64,000 nt of DNA, taken from positions 1 to 64,000 of the forward strand of contig NC_087075.1 in the NCBI RefSeq assembly GCF_026151205.1. Direction: 5' to 3'. The notes beneath the pieces were generated by a model. The model saw nothing but the letters and a program-made list of their open reading frames with translations. It had not been told where the DNA came from and made no database searches. Below, piece after piece: positions 9,337 to 21,000 of the stretch (within the stretch, counting starts at the first letter, position 1; every line of letters begins with the position of its first letter). The translations under genes and the position numbers were made by a program. The stretch is from Bolinopsis microptera. Taxonomy: Eukaryota; Ctenophora; Tentaculata; Lobata; Bolinopsidae.

Positions 9337-10929
9337 ATGACTGAATCGACGGAACGCCCGTTTTGTTTCTCAACTGCAACCTGTTTGGAATTGGTCGATA
9401 AACTCATTGTATCTCAACTCGACCGTGAATTGCTGCTCTTTGGAGCGACTGAAGATGACCTTCAGTTATGCAAGCAATCCAAGCAGAAAATGCTACGTGC
9501 ACACATTCTTGACAGTCATAAGTGTACCTCTACATTAACCGAGACTACTGACAAACTTATCTCTCTAACTCAAATTTTTTCGAGATCGTCCACTGATGCG
9601 ATGACCGGCCTCCAGAACACCGTTAGTGAAGCACAGTCCCTTGTCCAGTCTCTACGTGACCATTCTGCTCACCCTCCTACTCAACCTACAACCACCCTCC
9701 CCGAAATACCTGCACCACCAACACCGGTCCAGACTGTGGAACAGCCCTTCTCCAAGCTCGAAACTGGTGACCAGCTGCAGAGGTTTGACTTTAAGAGATT
9801 GGACTCTGAATTAACCTATGATAAAGTTTTCTCGAATAGAAAGGTTGCATATTTTGGCGATGCTCCTTACAAGTATTTAGGAGGGTACCACAGGGCAAAG
9901 CAATTAGACCCTGAGACGTACCTTGCTGAAATACTTGTAGCAGTTGATGATGTGTGCAAGACCAACAACATCAACTATAAGGATTTTAATAGCTGCATGA
10001 TCACCAAATATGAATCACACGTCTCATGTATACCTCCTCATTCCGATGATGAATCGTGTATAGTACCCGACAGCACTATACTTACCATTTCCCTGGGGGG
10101 TAAAAGGGATTTAGTTTTTCGTAGACGTCCTCCAGGCGAGTATCGCGATGAAACCGTGACAGTTCAACACGGCGACTGTTACACTATGACACGAAAATCG
10201 CAGGACCTTTTTGACCATGCTGTTCCTCCGCAAACTCAGGCGGATTTTGAAGGTCCTCGAATCAGCTTAACCTTTAGACAGTTGGCCTCGGCACATTCCA
10301 GAAAATCTAGCAGCCATCCGCTGCGACCTCTACCCCATCATAAAGTGAACCAGACCAAACGAGTGCTGATACTGTCTGACAGCAAAAACTGTAATTTTGA
10401 CTGTTCTCAATTTCGTTCACCTGTCATAGCGTTCCGGGAAAACTTATTTTTCCTCCGCGACTTAAAGGAACACCGGGAATCGATTCAACAAGCCGACATT
10501 GTACTCATAAGTGCTGGCATAAACGATATCCAGAAAAACAGAGCGAGTGCCGTCCTGCTGCATAATCACATCAGAAGTTTCATAGAACAGTTCCCGCGCA
10601 CTATGTTCTTATTCGATGCAGTCAGTCCACTATCGATACATGCTGACCGATTCAACACCCACAACGACATTATCCAGTACCTTAATGAACTCATGTTTAA
10701 GTGCTCCCTTCACCATGACAACTTCAGACTCTTCGACAACTCAAGTTTTAGTCTCGCTCACCTCGCTCGTGACGGTCTACATCTTAACTATATTGGACAG
10801 AGTGTATTATCAGATTGCTGGGTAAACTGTGTGCTCATTGGACTGGGGTTCAGGCGTGGACCCCTACCTCTACGTGAGCACTTTAAACGTATGATCTCTT
10901 ATCCAATCCCTGGCCACTTTGGCACCTGA
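9337..10929 (+). CDS. LINE-C ORF1: AlkB-like 2OG-Fe(II) dioxygenase fused to SGNH hydrolase
   Basis: This 530-residue protein starts at an ATG. Residues 1-150 are helical and proline/threonine rich. Residues about 165-315 match AlkB-like 2-oxoglutarate/Fe(II) dioxygenases: H235-x-D237 (PPHSDD), distal H294 (FDHAVP) and the 2OG-binding R308..R314 (RISLTFR). The family demethylates alkylated nucleic acid. Residues about 341-500 match the SGNH/GDSL hydrolase fold: LILSDS (block I, S347 or S349), SAGIND (block III, N396) and DGLHLN (block V, D479 and H482). SGNH/esterase domains are known in ORF1 of CR1-type LINEs; an AlkB domain there is unusual to my knowledge. All predicted catalytic residues are retained, which suggests selection. 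It probably acts in the element's RNP, repairing or modifying its RNA; that is inference. Confidence 0.8.
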   Translation: MTESTERPFCFSTATCLELVDKLIVSQLDRELLLFGATEDDLQLCKQSKQKMLRAHILDSHKCTSTLTETTDKLISLTQIFSRSSTDAMTGLQNTVSEAQSLVQSLRDHSAHPPTQPTTTLPEIPAPPTPVQTVEQPFSKLETGDQLQRFDFKRLDSELTYDKVFSNRKVAYFGDAPYKYLGGYHRAKQLDPETYLAEILVAVDDVCKTNNINYKDFNSCMITKYESHVSCIPPHSDDESCIVPDSTILTISLGGKRDLVFRRRPPGEYRDETVTVQHGDCYTMTRKSQDLFDHAVPPQTQADFEGPRISLTFRQLASAHSRKSSSHPLRPLPHHKVNQTKRVLILSDSKNCNFDCSQFRSPVIAFRENLFFLRDLKEHRESIQQADIVLISAGINDIQKNRASAVLLHNHIRSFIEQFPRTMFLFDAVSPLSIHADRFNTHNDIIQYLNELMFKCSLHHDNFRLFDNSSFSLAHLARDGLHLNYIGQSVLSDCWVNCVLIGLGFRRGPLPLREHFKRMISYPIPGHFGT

Positions 10930-11765
10930 GCACGACGTATTTTATATCTTAATGTCAAATTATCATGACAAAAATATCGAATCCTGAACAACTTTCCAGA
11001 CTCGCGCTGAGTCGCAAACAATTTCACTAATCAAACAAACGTAACTTATTTGAACAAACTCTTACCATATTTTTTTTTTTAATTTTCCGTCATTTCAAAT
11101 CAAAATTAGAAACTTAAATCAAATTCAAACTCAAGCACAAAGCACATAAAACAACCAACTACTTAAACGAACTTTTCTCTTATCCAGATTCCCTACCTTC
11201 TCACCTTATCTATCACACCTTATCAGCAAAACGCGAAATAAACCCTGCTTGATAATAGTCCACGTCCCTAAATCATAACAATCATTTCATATTATCTAAT
11301 TCCTAACCTCATGCCGTACTCAGACAACGACGACGCAATATTTACACGATATCTACACAGATATTTACACAGTACTCATTATACATACATCACACATTAC
11401 TGTACATTTGACTCTGTACATTTGACTGATCTGTACATTTGACTCTGTACATTTGACTCTGAACATTCGACACATACATTACTGTACATATGGAAATTAG
11501 GCTCATGCACGGTGAGCTGCTGCCATCAAGTAATAGAAGAGAAGTTAAAGGTCAATCACAAAGGTAAAGGTGAAGTTTACTTAATTACTGTAGATAAGTC
11601 ACGGTACTTTCTACACACAGGACTGAAAGTCTTCGTTAGAAGTATCTGACTAGGTCACGTTATTATTATCATATTAAATTGTATTAATAGTAAGTCTATA
11701 CTCTCTTAAATATATCATAATATAACTATAATACTAACGAATATAATACATTATCTCATAGTTCT
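10930..11765 (+). other. LINE-C inter-ORF region
   Basis: The 836 bp between the two ORFs are AT-rich and non-coding, with a run of T at 11071-11081 and the TGTACATTTGACTC minisatellite at 11398-11472. How ORF2 is translated is not evident; no overlap or stop-start coupling is present. Confidence 0.6.
11398..11472 (+). repeat. short tandem repeat TGTACATTTGACTC
   Basis: Five imperfect units of about 14-17 bp occur in succession, TGTACATTTGAC followed by TC, TGATC or TCTGAAC variants, inside the LINE-C inter-ORF region. Such variable repeats are common in LINE untranslated regions. Confidence 0.7.
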
Positions 11766-14700
11766 ATGAACGAATCTCAGCGTTGCAACAAATGTAATAC
11801 ACGTATTCCTAAAGCACGTTCGTTCCTAATTTGCAGTCACTGCGACAAAATAAAACATATGAAATGCATGAAGTTATCTAAGTCTGAGGCAAAAATAATT
11901 GTAGATTCTGGCTCTGCCTGGATATGTTATGACTGTATTTCCAGCGCCTTACCAGTAAATGCATGCCCCTCGGCAAAGCCACCGAGACAAGGGCCCGTCA
12001 TAGGTCCTAAATTTAAAGTTCAATGCACATGCTGTAATGGCTGGATTTACTCCCCCGCCAACCTGAAAACCTGCCACTGGTGCGAATCTAAAGTACATAC
12101 CAAATGTCACTCCGACTTATTAGGATGCAGAAATTGCTGTGAAAATATGATCCCGGGATACTATGTACATTGCTATCAGCTATACTCATTACATACACAT
12201 ACTCACACCGGCGTAATCCACAATCCCTACGATCGCTATCAGTCGATTAACGAAATAGGAAATACAATTGACCAAGATCAGGAACTCGAATATTGGAATG
12301 AGATTTCTGATATTTTAGTTAGCTGCAATTACATGGAGCCGACAAATGTAAGTTCGTCAGGACCATGTGATCTTAAGATATTTACCTTAAACATACGGGG
12401 ACTTCTTAAAAACGTAGACAAATTAAGAGAAGATATATTCACGTACTCGAAGTATGATGTCCTTTGTTTTAACGAGACTAATCTCTTGCAGGATAAGCTT
12501 CCTAATGGTATTAATGACCTAGTGCTTGAGGGATTTTATGAACCACTGTTACGAGATCCAATACGTAGTTCTGGTCGTGGTGGGGGTTTAGCAATTTATA
12601 TCAATACGCGCGTATGCGAGTCTGAAAATATTGAAAAATTCTTTCCCCAAAACTTTGATGTGACAGACAAGAGTGGTGAATTCATGTTGGTAAAACTCCA
12701 TAACTGCAAAGGCTTTAACAAAACAAAGATAATCGTCAATATATATCGGTCACCAGCATCAAAAAATCCTGATAATTTTAACAAACTCATTGACTCCCTA
12801 TTACACGGCATGGAAAGGCACTCGAGAAAACATACTATATTAGTCGGTGATTTCAATGTAGATCTTACACATTATGATACTGACAAACATTGTCAAAATT
12901 TGATTGAAACTATGACTAAATACGGTTTCTTTCAGCTAGTCTCACGTCCCACACGTATCACTGATCACAGTGCCACTCTTATAGATCATGTTTACAGCAA
13001 TAACGTACAACACACACACAGCTGCAATGTTCTTACTGTTGACCTGTCTGATCATCTAGCCACTCTTGTTACTATCTCACTTGGGCAATACAGCCACATT
13101 GCAGGGAGTAGAAACAAACGACACAGAGTCGACCATGGAATGAATATTGAAAAACGTATGTTTAACGAGTCGAACAACCTTAAATTTATAGAATTAATTG
13201 GATCCGAAATGTGGGAGGAAGTCACAGGTGAAAATTGTGCTGATGAACAATATAACAAATTTATTGAAATATACGGTCAGCATTATGATGAGGCATACCC
13301 AGTGAAAACCAATCATGTGCGCCGCAAATTTGAAAGGCAGGACCCCAAACCTTTTATGCTACCCTGGCTTGAAATTGCATGTGCTCGTAAAAACAAATTA
13401 TTCCATGCCAAAATAGTGGACCCAACGGAGGAAAACTACAAGGCTTACAAAAAGCATAAGGCATTCTGCGACAAGCACGTCAATAAGGCAAAAGACAAAT
13501 ACTACAAAACACAATTTGATAAGTATAAAGATTGTTCAAAGAAACAATGGCAGCTGATCAACACTCTACTTGGCAGAAAATCTAAATCTCATAACAAAAT
13601 TAAACTCCAAAACGCCGACGGAAATATCATAAATAGTGACAGTGATGTAGCTGAGCACTTTAACTCTTACTTCTCCAACATTGCCACAAAAATCAAAGAT
13701 GCGATCAGCGCGCGTACTGTATTCGATCCAGGGGGTTTTAAACATTACCTTAGCAGCCCAGCTTCGCAGTCTATGTTCGTAAGACCAACTAACGAAAGTG
13801 AAGTTGAACAAATTATTAGCAAGCTTAAGAATAAATCCACTCAAGACACTAAAATTGAACCCCTAAAAATTGTAAAAGACTGCCCCTCCTTCTGTAAAGT
13901 CTTGTCCATAATCATTAACACATCATTTAGTCAAGGTATCTTCCCATCATCTCTCAAAATAGCTAAAGTTATACCAATTCACAAAGGAGGCAGCAAATCC
14001 GACGCCACTAACTATCGATCCATATCTTTGCTGTGCACCTTTTCCAAATTGTATGAAAAACTTATGCATAATAGAGTAATGGACTTCCTTGACAAGAAAG
14101 GCTCGCTCTTTGAAGGGCAATATGGCTTCCGGCCAGGCCGATCCTGTGAGCATGCTCTTTTGGATGCTCAACACACGATTCTGAATTCCCTTGCCAAAAA
14201 GGAAGTTGCTCTATTACTCCTAGTCGACTTTAGTAAAGCTTTTGACGTTTTGTCTCATGATGTATTGATTGACAAACTCCAGCACTATGGAATCCGTGGG
14301 CAAGCTTTGCAATGGTTTAAATCCTACCTGAGCACACGTCAGCAATATGTATGTTTGAATGGTATTAAATCAGCTCTTAAACCTATTACATACGGAGTTC
14401 CACAGGGCAGTATTATGGGACCTTTGTTATTCCTAATCTACATCAATGATATGCCAAATATCAACAGTATGATAAAGTTTATACTCTACGCTGATGATGC
14501 GAACATCATAATAAAAGGAAAAAATGCAAACGATGTTATACAAAAATTCAACCAATTCTCCCACGAGTTTGTACGCTGGGTTGACTGTAATGGACTTGCA
14601 CTTAATCTAAAAAAGACCTGCTATATGCTTTTCGGTGTTAGAAATACTGATAATACTCCAAATATTCATATTGCAGAAACACAATTAGAACGTAAAAGGG

Positions 14701-15425
14701 AAGCACGGTTCCTTGGCGTTATAATGGATGATAAACTAACATGGTCTAAGCATATAGCAGCTGTTAGATCAAAAATGATGCGGTATGTAGGAATTATGTA
14801 TAAAATAAAACATCACCTATCGATTCAAATAAGGCTACAGATATATCAAAGTTTTGTTCAATCGCATTTAAACTTCTGTTCAATTGTATGGGGGTTTGCA
14901 GCAAAAAATCACATTGAATCACTCTTCTCACGACAAAAACAGGGTATCAGGGCAGTAATGCCAGGTCACATTAATTACTTTTACAAAGACGGTCGACTGC
15001 CAGAACACACAAAACAATTTTTCAATAACAATGGTATACTCACGGTGCACAGTGTTATTGTAAAAAACACACTAATTCTCATGCACCGAATCAAACATTT
15101 CCGCAGCTCAGTCCCTCAACAAATCTGTATGACTATCCCAGAAAATGCACCCACTGCAAACTCAGATCACGTGACTGCAGCATCCTGGTTAGCCGAGTAC
15201 AACACCACACATTTCAGATCTTCGATGTTCTTCAAAGGACCTTTACTCTCAATTTATGCTGTAAATGCAAATGTAAGCACCCTACCCACACTTTTTTCCA
15301 TAAACCTTTTTAAATCGGCTACAAAACGCATGCTCTTGAACCTGCAGAGTGAAAATGACGATGACACGTGGCCCAGTTTCTTATTACATAATATTCCAGG
15401 TCTAAGAAGGTCACAACGTGTCTGA
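11766..15425 (+). CDS. LINE-C ORF2: zinc fingers, APE-type endonuclease and reverse transcriptase
   Basis: This intact 1219-residue polyprotein starts with ATG. Residues 7-62 form a PHD-like Cys/His cluster (CNKC..CSHC..WICYDC). A second cluster lies at about 94-130 (CTCC..CHWC..CRNCC). The EEP endonuclease spans about 205-440: LNIRGL, FNETNLL (Glu), GRGGGLAIYI, VGDFNVDL near 360, THSCNVLTVDLSDH near 428. RT follows: IAKVIPIHKGG, NYRSISLLCTFSKLYEKL, GFRPGRSCEHAL, LVDFSKAFD (D821), GVPQGSIMGPLLF and FILYADDANII (Y908-A-D910-D911). The thumb and C-terminus end without an RNase H domain. This is CR1/L2/jockey-like architecture. ORF2 would nick the target DNA and copy the element RNA there. All three RT catalytic Asp are present, so it is plausibly functional. 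Confidence 0.92.
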   Translation: MNESQRCNKCNTRIPKARSFLICSHCDKIKHMKCMKLSKSEAKIIVDSGSAWICYDCISSALPVNACPSAKPPRQGPVIGPKFKVQCTCCNGWIYSPANLKTCHWCESKVHTKCHSDLLGCRNCCENMIPGYYVHCYQLYSLHTHTHTGVIHNPYDRYQSINEIGNTIDQDQELEYWNEISDILVSCNYMEPTNVSSSGPCDLKIFTLNIRGLLKNVDKLREDIFTYSKYDVLCFNETNLLQDKLPNGINDLVLEGFYEPLLRDPIRSSGRGGGLAIYINTRVCESENIEKFFPQNFDVTDKSGEFMLVKLHNCKGFNKTKIIVNIYRSPASKNPDNFNKLIDSLLHGMERHSRKHTILVGDFNVDLTHYDTDKHCQNLIETMTKYGFFQLVSRPTRITDHSATLIDHVYSNNVQHTHSCNVLTVDLSDHLATLVTISLGQYSHIAGSRNKRHRVDHGMNIEKRMFNESNNLKFIELIGSEMWEEVTGENCADEQYNKFIEIYGQHYDEAYPVKTNHVRRKFERQDPKPFMLPWLEIACARKNKLFHAKIVDPTEENYKAYKKHKAFCDKHVNKAKDKYYKTQFDKYKDCSKKQWQLINTLLGRKSKSHNKIKLQNADGNIINSDSDVAEHFNSYFSNIATKIKDAISARTVFDPGGFKHYLSSPASQSMFVRPTNESEVEQIISKLKNKSTQDTKIEPLKIVKDCPSFCKVLSIIINTSFSQGIFPSSLKIAKVIPIHKGGSKSDATNYRSISLLCTFSKLYEKLMHNRVMDFLDKKGSLFEGQYGFRPGRSCEHALLDAQHTILNSLAKKEVALLLLVDFSKAFDVLSHDVLIDKLQHYGIRGQALQWFKSYLSTRQQYVCLNGIKSALKPITYGVPQGSIMGPLLFLIYINDMPNINSMIKFILYADDANIIIKGKNANDVIQKFNQFSHEFVRWVDCNGLALNLKKTCYMLFGVRNTDNTPNIHIAETQLERKREARFLGVIMDDKLTWSKHIAAVRSKMMRYVGIMYKIKHHLSIQIRLQIYQSFVQSHLNFCSIVWGFAAKNHIESLFSRQKQGIRAVMPGHINYFYKDGRLPEHTKQFFNNNGILTVHSVIVKNTLILMHRIKHFRSSVPQQICMTIPENAPTANSDHVTAASWLAEYNTTHFRSSMFFKGPLLSIYAVNANVSTLPTLFSINLFKSATKRMLLNLQSENDDDTWPSFLLHNIPGLRRSQRV

Positions 15426-16371
15426 AAGTTACTGGACACAACGGTCATTATATCAGTTTAGTGAATTAGTTAATTAGTTAATTAGTAAATCAGTTATTAG
15501 TCATATGGTTATTATTAAGTACTATATATTATATGATATTACAAAAATAAACTATGAATATATATTTGCACACAAAACAACCAGAACAAACTGATCACAG
15601 ACTAGCGGCAACTAATATTAATGGATAAGCCACACATCCTAAATTCCAGGTCCATATTTACACTGCCACATTCCCCACTATCACTATTTTCCTATCAGCA
15701 CAAACCGTAATTAATTGATTTCAACAATCACAAACACTACATATCCAAACTAATGACATGGCATAGCAATATCTACGATATCCTAAATCAGTCCCTAACA
15801 AACTTAGCGCGAGTCTGAAAGGCTGTTGGAAGCACAGAGTGCTCCATATTTTGTTTTATCAATAAACCTTTTTTTTTCCATTTTCATTTTCTTTTTTTAA
15901 ATAAATTTATTAACTGCGTGCAAATTTGTGTTTCAGATTTGATCTATTTATGATATATATTTATGATTATGTAATAAAGTTATTAATATTATATTCGTAA
16001 ACATTGGCTGGCTTACAAACCAGTCCCCAAACAAACAAACATTTACTATACAATTTATAGGGCTTGTGTCAATGAAGATGACGCCAGCCTGTAAAATGAT
16101 AGTTTGATTTTAGTATTCACAACAATTCATGTAGCTTGATTGTAAGGGAAAAATTCCTCTGAACTTACATTCTAACTAACAGTTTTCGTGTCCACCTAAA
16201 TTTTTAACAAAATAAAAGTCACAATTCTGATGGACAAGCAGCAAGTTCGTTAAATTTCGTAATAGTACAGTAATAATAATTTCGTAATAGTACAGTAGAA
16301 ATGTACACTGAAACATGTAAACAAATTACAATATAGCATGTCATTAAATAAAGTATCTCAGATTATACTTC
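15426..16371 (+). other. LINE-C 3' UTR and flank
   Basis: AT-rich sequence with no frame. It contains short TTAGTTAATTAGT repeats (15462-15485), AATAAACC followed by T tracts, and a 27-bp direct duplication around TTTCGTAATAGTACAGTA (16254-16301). Confidence 0.5.
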
Positions 16372-17056
16372 GGGGTCGTTCACATATTACGTAATCGGCA
16401 GAGGGTTCCCAAATGATTACGGGGGGGGGGGGGGGGGGGGGGGGGGGGAGTTAGCTGATAATTACGTAATTAATAGCACTCACTTCGAACGAGTAGAGAC
16501 ATAAGTTCGCCAGATTAATCCCAAAACTTGGAAAAATGAGCACAAGAACAGCGGCATGATTCTTCCTTACTGGACATTGTAAACAGAACTACCATTTTAC
16601 GTAATCGGCAGAGGGGGGTTTCCAAATGCTTATGGTTGATTACGGGGTGGGGTGGGGGTTCGGTCGTTCATTACGTAATCAAAGTTTTTGTTTTTACCCT
16701 CTAGAATAATAACAATTTGATATTTTAAATTCCACTCAATTTCACTCTGATAGTGATAAAATTTAGAAATTGATCGAATATCCGGCTATAATAGTGAGTA
16801 GTTTAGAAGGTGCTTGGCCGGATTTCGGCTCATCATGATAGCATAATCAGGGTAGCATGAAACGTAGAGAAAAGTGTTCTCTAGGACAAATCTCAAGGGG
16901 GGGGGGGGGGGGGGGGGGGGGGCCGGGCCATGATTACGTAATATTGCTGTCAGAAGGGGGGGGGGGGAGGTTGGGTCTTGATTACGGTTGATTACGGAAG
17001 GGGGGAGGGGGGTAAAAATTGCTAAAATATTGATTACGTAATATGTTAACGACCCC
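16372..17056. mobile_element. Harbinger-like element(s) with long G tracts
   Basis: It begins GGGGTCGTTCACATATTACG and ends ATTACGTAATATGTTAACGACCCC, the same terminal repeats as the MITE at 2807-2974. TTACGTAAT motifs occur at least five times inside, so it is probably several nested copies. It contains G runs of about 30 (16419-16448) and about 24 (16899-16922). A clean TTA duplication is not seen at the outer ends. Confidence 0.6.
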
Positions 17057-17202
17057 TAAGTTCAAACCGACAATGGCCCCCAAAAGTCTCATGGATGAAC
17101 TATTTCATTGGTCACTGCCAGAAATGGTATTACCAACGAGGAGGATACTCTGACTCCTTCTATCTTAGTAGTATGACAGATGATGATAAATCACTCTACA
17201 CT

Positions 17203-17236
<34 letters not shown>

Positions 17237-17560
17237 GATTCGGAATCATCGTCCGAAAATACATAATAATGACCACCAATGTTCAGAAACACATATCACG
17301 TATTCAATATTTTAGCAATTTTTACCTCTCGCTCCCCCTCCGTAATCAACCGTTATCAAGACCCACCCCCTCCTGATAGCAAATTTACGTAATCATGGCA
17401 TGAAATAATTGTTATCAGTGCAGTTATGATACCCGGCCAAGCACCTTTCATACTACTTTAACCTAAGCAGCCGGATACCCGATCCATTCATAAATTTTAT
17501 CACTATCAGAGTGGAATTCGAATTAAAATGTTGTCAAATTGCTATTGTACAGTTAATCGA
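16697..17560. repeat. large inverted repeat built from Harbinger-like sequence
   Basis: Sequence around 16697-17045 returns in reverse complement at about 17300-17560. Shared landmarks are CACTCTGATAGTGATAAAATT / TTATCACTATCAGAGTG and AGGTGCTTGGCCGG / CCGGCCAAGCACCT. The spacer (17057-17300) includes a run of about 30 G at 17205-17234. Confidence 0.65.
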
Positions 17561-18060
17561 ACAAACATTGATTGATTGAAATAAATTTTCGTGCACATAT
17601 TAACTGGGCAGAAATGTATAAATGCTAAAAAGCGTGGGTCAGCGAAACAAGTACAGAGGACAACTTTCAGAACAGGAGTTTTTTGGCCGCCCAAAGTCTC
17701 AATAACATCACCTCCACCTAGTAATAAATTGATGAAATGTGAAAAGTGTGAAACAATCAAATAATAATATATGCATATAATATAATTGTCTCTCAAATAC
17801 AGATAACGTCCGTAAACTCTTAAGATACTCCTAAATAATATACTGATCGGTGTCCGATAGACATGAATTACGTCATGGTGGCTTCTTTACCCGGCTACAG
17901 ACCTTCCCGTACCAGATGTAGTGGTCGAGATGAGTTTGTTCAGCTCTCTTCTTCTTCAGATCAGTTACCAGGTTCTTCCTTGCTGCACGCTCTTCACTGG
18001 ATATACAAATCCATACATCTTTGTGTGCCTCAGCCAGCCCCGTCTAAATAATGACCCCAA
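17561..18060. other. non-coding stretch before the satellite
   Basis: No gene is visible. The phrase TAATGACC.CCAATGTTCA occurs at about 17268 and again at 18048, so the inverted-repeat element appears inserted in, or beside, a duplicated piece. The sequence TTGATTCGGAATCATCGTCC at about 17235 is also found at 57768. Confidence 0.4.
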
Positions 18061-21000
18061 TGTTCAAAAAAACCCATAATCCGTTTCAATTTTTTTCAAT
18101 TTTTATTCGATGGATTGATTTAGGAACACATCAGTTTAGAACGTCACGAGTTACTGTGAGCTTGTGAAATCGAATGTGAACCGAAATGACAAATGATCCG
18201 AAAATTGGACGATGTCGCCAAAAAAAATCCCGTCCGGCACATAGAAATTCTCCCAAAATCGACACATTTTTCCGTCTTATAGCCCCGTAAATTTTCTGGA
18301 AAGTTTTTAAAGAAAATTATCTTTGATTTGAATATTTTCCTGTGTTCCGCCCCGGCCGCCAATTTTTGGGGATATTTTCTTGTGCTTTAAGTCATATCCA
18401 AGTTTGGGAATGAATTTCTCCAAAAAATTTACCCCGTTATCGCCTTAACCATGTAATATCTCAAAGTTTTTAAAAAAAAATCTTCGGTAGTCTTTAGAAA
18501 ATCGAAAAATATATTTAAAGTTATTTCCCCAAAACCTTTGATTTTCGACCAATCCAAATTTATGGCGTTTTGTCGTGTTTGAAAACTATCTTAAGTTTGG
18601 CACATAGAAATTTGCCCAAAAATCGCAGTAATCTGTTTATAGCATGTAACTTTGGAAAGTTTAATTCAAAAATTTTCAGTTGATCTCGAAATATGCCCGT
18701 GTTCGTTAGAAAACCCCCATTTTGGAGTATTTTCTTGTGTTTGAGTCATATCTCAAGTTTGGCCAAAAAGAAATCTCCAAAACTGTACAAATTATCTGTC
18801 ATATAGCCCTGTAATTTTCTGGGAAAAATTTAAAAAAAATTTCATTCGATTTGAAATTTTTGTGTTTTCCCCCGAGGGGCGCCAATTTGGAGATAATTTT
18901 CTTGTTTTGAAATCATATTCTCAAGTTTGGCACATAGAAAATTTTTCCAAAACTTTAACGTTATCCGATATAAACATGTAAAATATCTCAAAAGTTTAAA
19001 GAAAATTATCGGTCAGATTTGAGGGGAAAACGAAAAAAATTTCTAAATTTTTCCCCAAAAAACTCGATTTTCGACCAATCCTATTATGGTACGTTTTGTG
19101 TGTTTGAAGTCTATCTTAAGTTTGGCCATGAAATTTCCCCAAAGCCCCCGTATTATCTGTCTTTTGCCATGTAAAACATTGGAAAGTTTTGAAATTATCA
19201 GTTAGGGATCCCCCGAAAATATATGCCTGATTTCCGTTAGAAAAACCCCCCAATTTGGAGATATTTTTTGTATTTGAAGTCTATTCAAGTTTGGGGACAT
19301 AGAAAATTTCCAATCTCGTACACATTATCCGTCATATGCCATGTAAAATCGGAAAAATTTAAAGAAAAATCATCAGTCGATCTTGAAATTTTTTCCCGTG
19401 TTCCCTTGAAACCGCCAATTTTGGGGATATTTTTTGGTTTGAATCTTTCAAGTTTATCAATGAAATTTTTCCCAAAACTCTTCCTTTTTCCGCATATAAA
19501 CCTGTCTATCTCAAAAATTTAAAGAAAAACATCGGTCGATCTTGAGAAAAAACGAAAATTATTCTAAATTTTCCTAAAAAATCGATTTTCGCCCCCCATA
19601 AATTTGGGGACAGTTTTGTCTGTTTGAAAAATATTCTTTGTTTGGCACATGAAATTTTCCCAAATCGAGGTTATCTGTTTATGCCCCGTAACTTCTGGAA
19701 AGTTTAAGAAATTTCGTTTGATTCGAAATTTGCCCGTTTTCCGTTAGAACGCCAATTTGGAGATTTTTCTTGTGTTTGAAGTCAATTCAGTTTGGCACAT
19801 GAAATTCTCCCCAAACTCCACATTATCCGTTATGCCCTGAATTTTTCAAAAATTTAAAGAAAATTATTGGTCAGATCTTGAGAAATCGAAAAATTATTCT
19901 AAAATTATTCACTAAAACACTCGATTTTGACCAATCCATATATGGTAAGTTTTGTGTTTTGAAATCTTTATCAAGTTTGGCAATAAAAATTCTCCCAAAC
20001 TTTCACGGAATCCTCTTATAGCCCGTAATTTCTGGAAAGTTTAAAGAAAATTATCGTAGATCTTTAAAATTTTTGCCTGTTTTCCGTTTGAAAACCCCCA
20101 ATTTGGGTATTTTCTTGTTTTGAAATATATCTCAAGTTTTTCACATGAAATTTCCAAACTCGTACAATTATCCTCTATAGCCCGTAAATTTTCTGGAAAG
20201 TTTAAAGAAAATCTATGTCAGATTTGAAAATATTCCCGTGTTTCCTTTTAAAAACCCCCAATTTGGAGATATTTTTTGTGTTTGAAGCATATCTCAAGTT
20301 TTCAAATGAATTCCCCAAAAAATTCCATTATCCGCCTATACCCGTAATATCTAAAAGTTTAAAAAAAATTATGGGAGATCTTGAGAAATCGAAAAAATAT
20401 TCTAAGTTTTACAAAAACTCGATTTTCACCAACCAAAAATTAGGGCGTTTTTTGGGGTTTTAATATATTTAAATTTGGACATAGAAATTTGGCCCCAAAT
20501 CCACGGTTTTTTGTTTATACCATGTAATATCTGGGAAAGTTTAAAAAAAATCATTAAATCTCAAAATTATATGCCTTTTTGTTTTGAAACGCAATTTGGA
20601 ATATTTCGGTTTTAATCAATTAATTTCCACAAAAATTCCCCAAAAACTCGTACACATTATTATAAGATGAATTATTTTCAAAAGTTTTAAAAAAAATCTA
20701 AAAATTGTTAGTCTTAGAAAACGAAAAAATTTATTCCCCCCCTTTAATAATAAAAAACATTTTCACAAACCTTATTATGGTTCAGTTTTGTCGTCTTTAA
20801 GTCCAAACCTTTTTTTCAATTTACATAAAAATTTCTTCCCAAACTTGCACGGAATCCATTTATAGCATGTAAAATTTTTCCTGGAAAGCCAATAAAATCT
20901 ATCAGGGTTAGATTTTTTGAAAATTTTTATGGTTCCTTAAAAACCCAATTTTGGAGATAAAAATTTTCTTGTGTTTGAAGTCAATTCAAGTTTGGGGTAA

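Larger units (their letters stand above)
9230..16045 (+). mobile_element. LINE-C: apparently intact two-ORF non-LTR retrotransposon
   Basis: Two long uninterrupted plus-strand ORFs in LINE order (ORF1 9337-10929, ORF2 11766-15425) are separated by 836 bp. The 3' region carries AATAAA-like signals near 15862 and a T-rich run, and ends roughly where AAACAAACAAAC occurs at 16026-16037. Both ORFs are open throughout with all catalytic residues visible. This is the least decayed LINE in the window and may be recently active. End coordinates are estimates; no target duplication was found. Confidence 0.75.
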
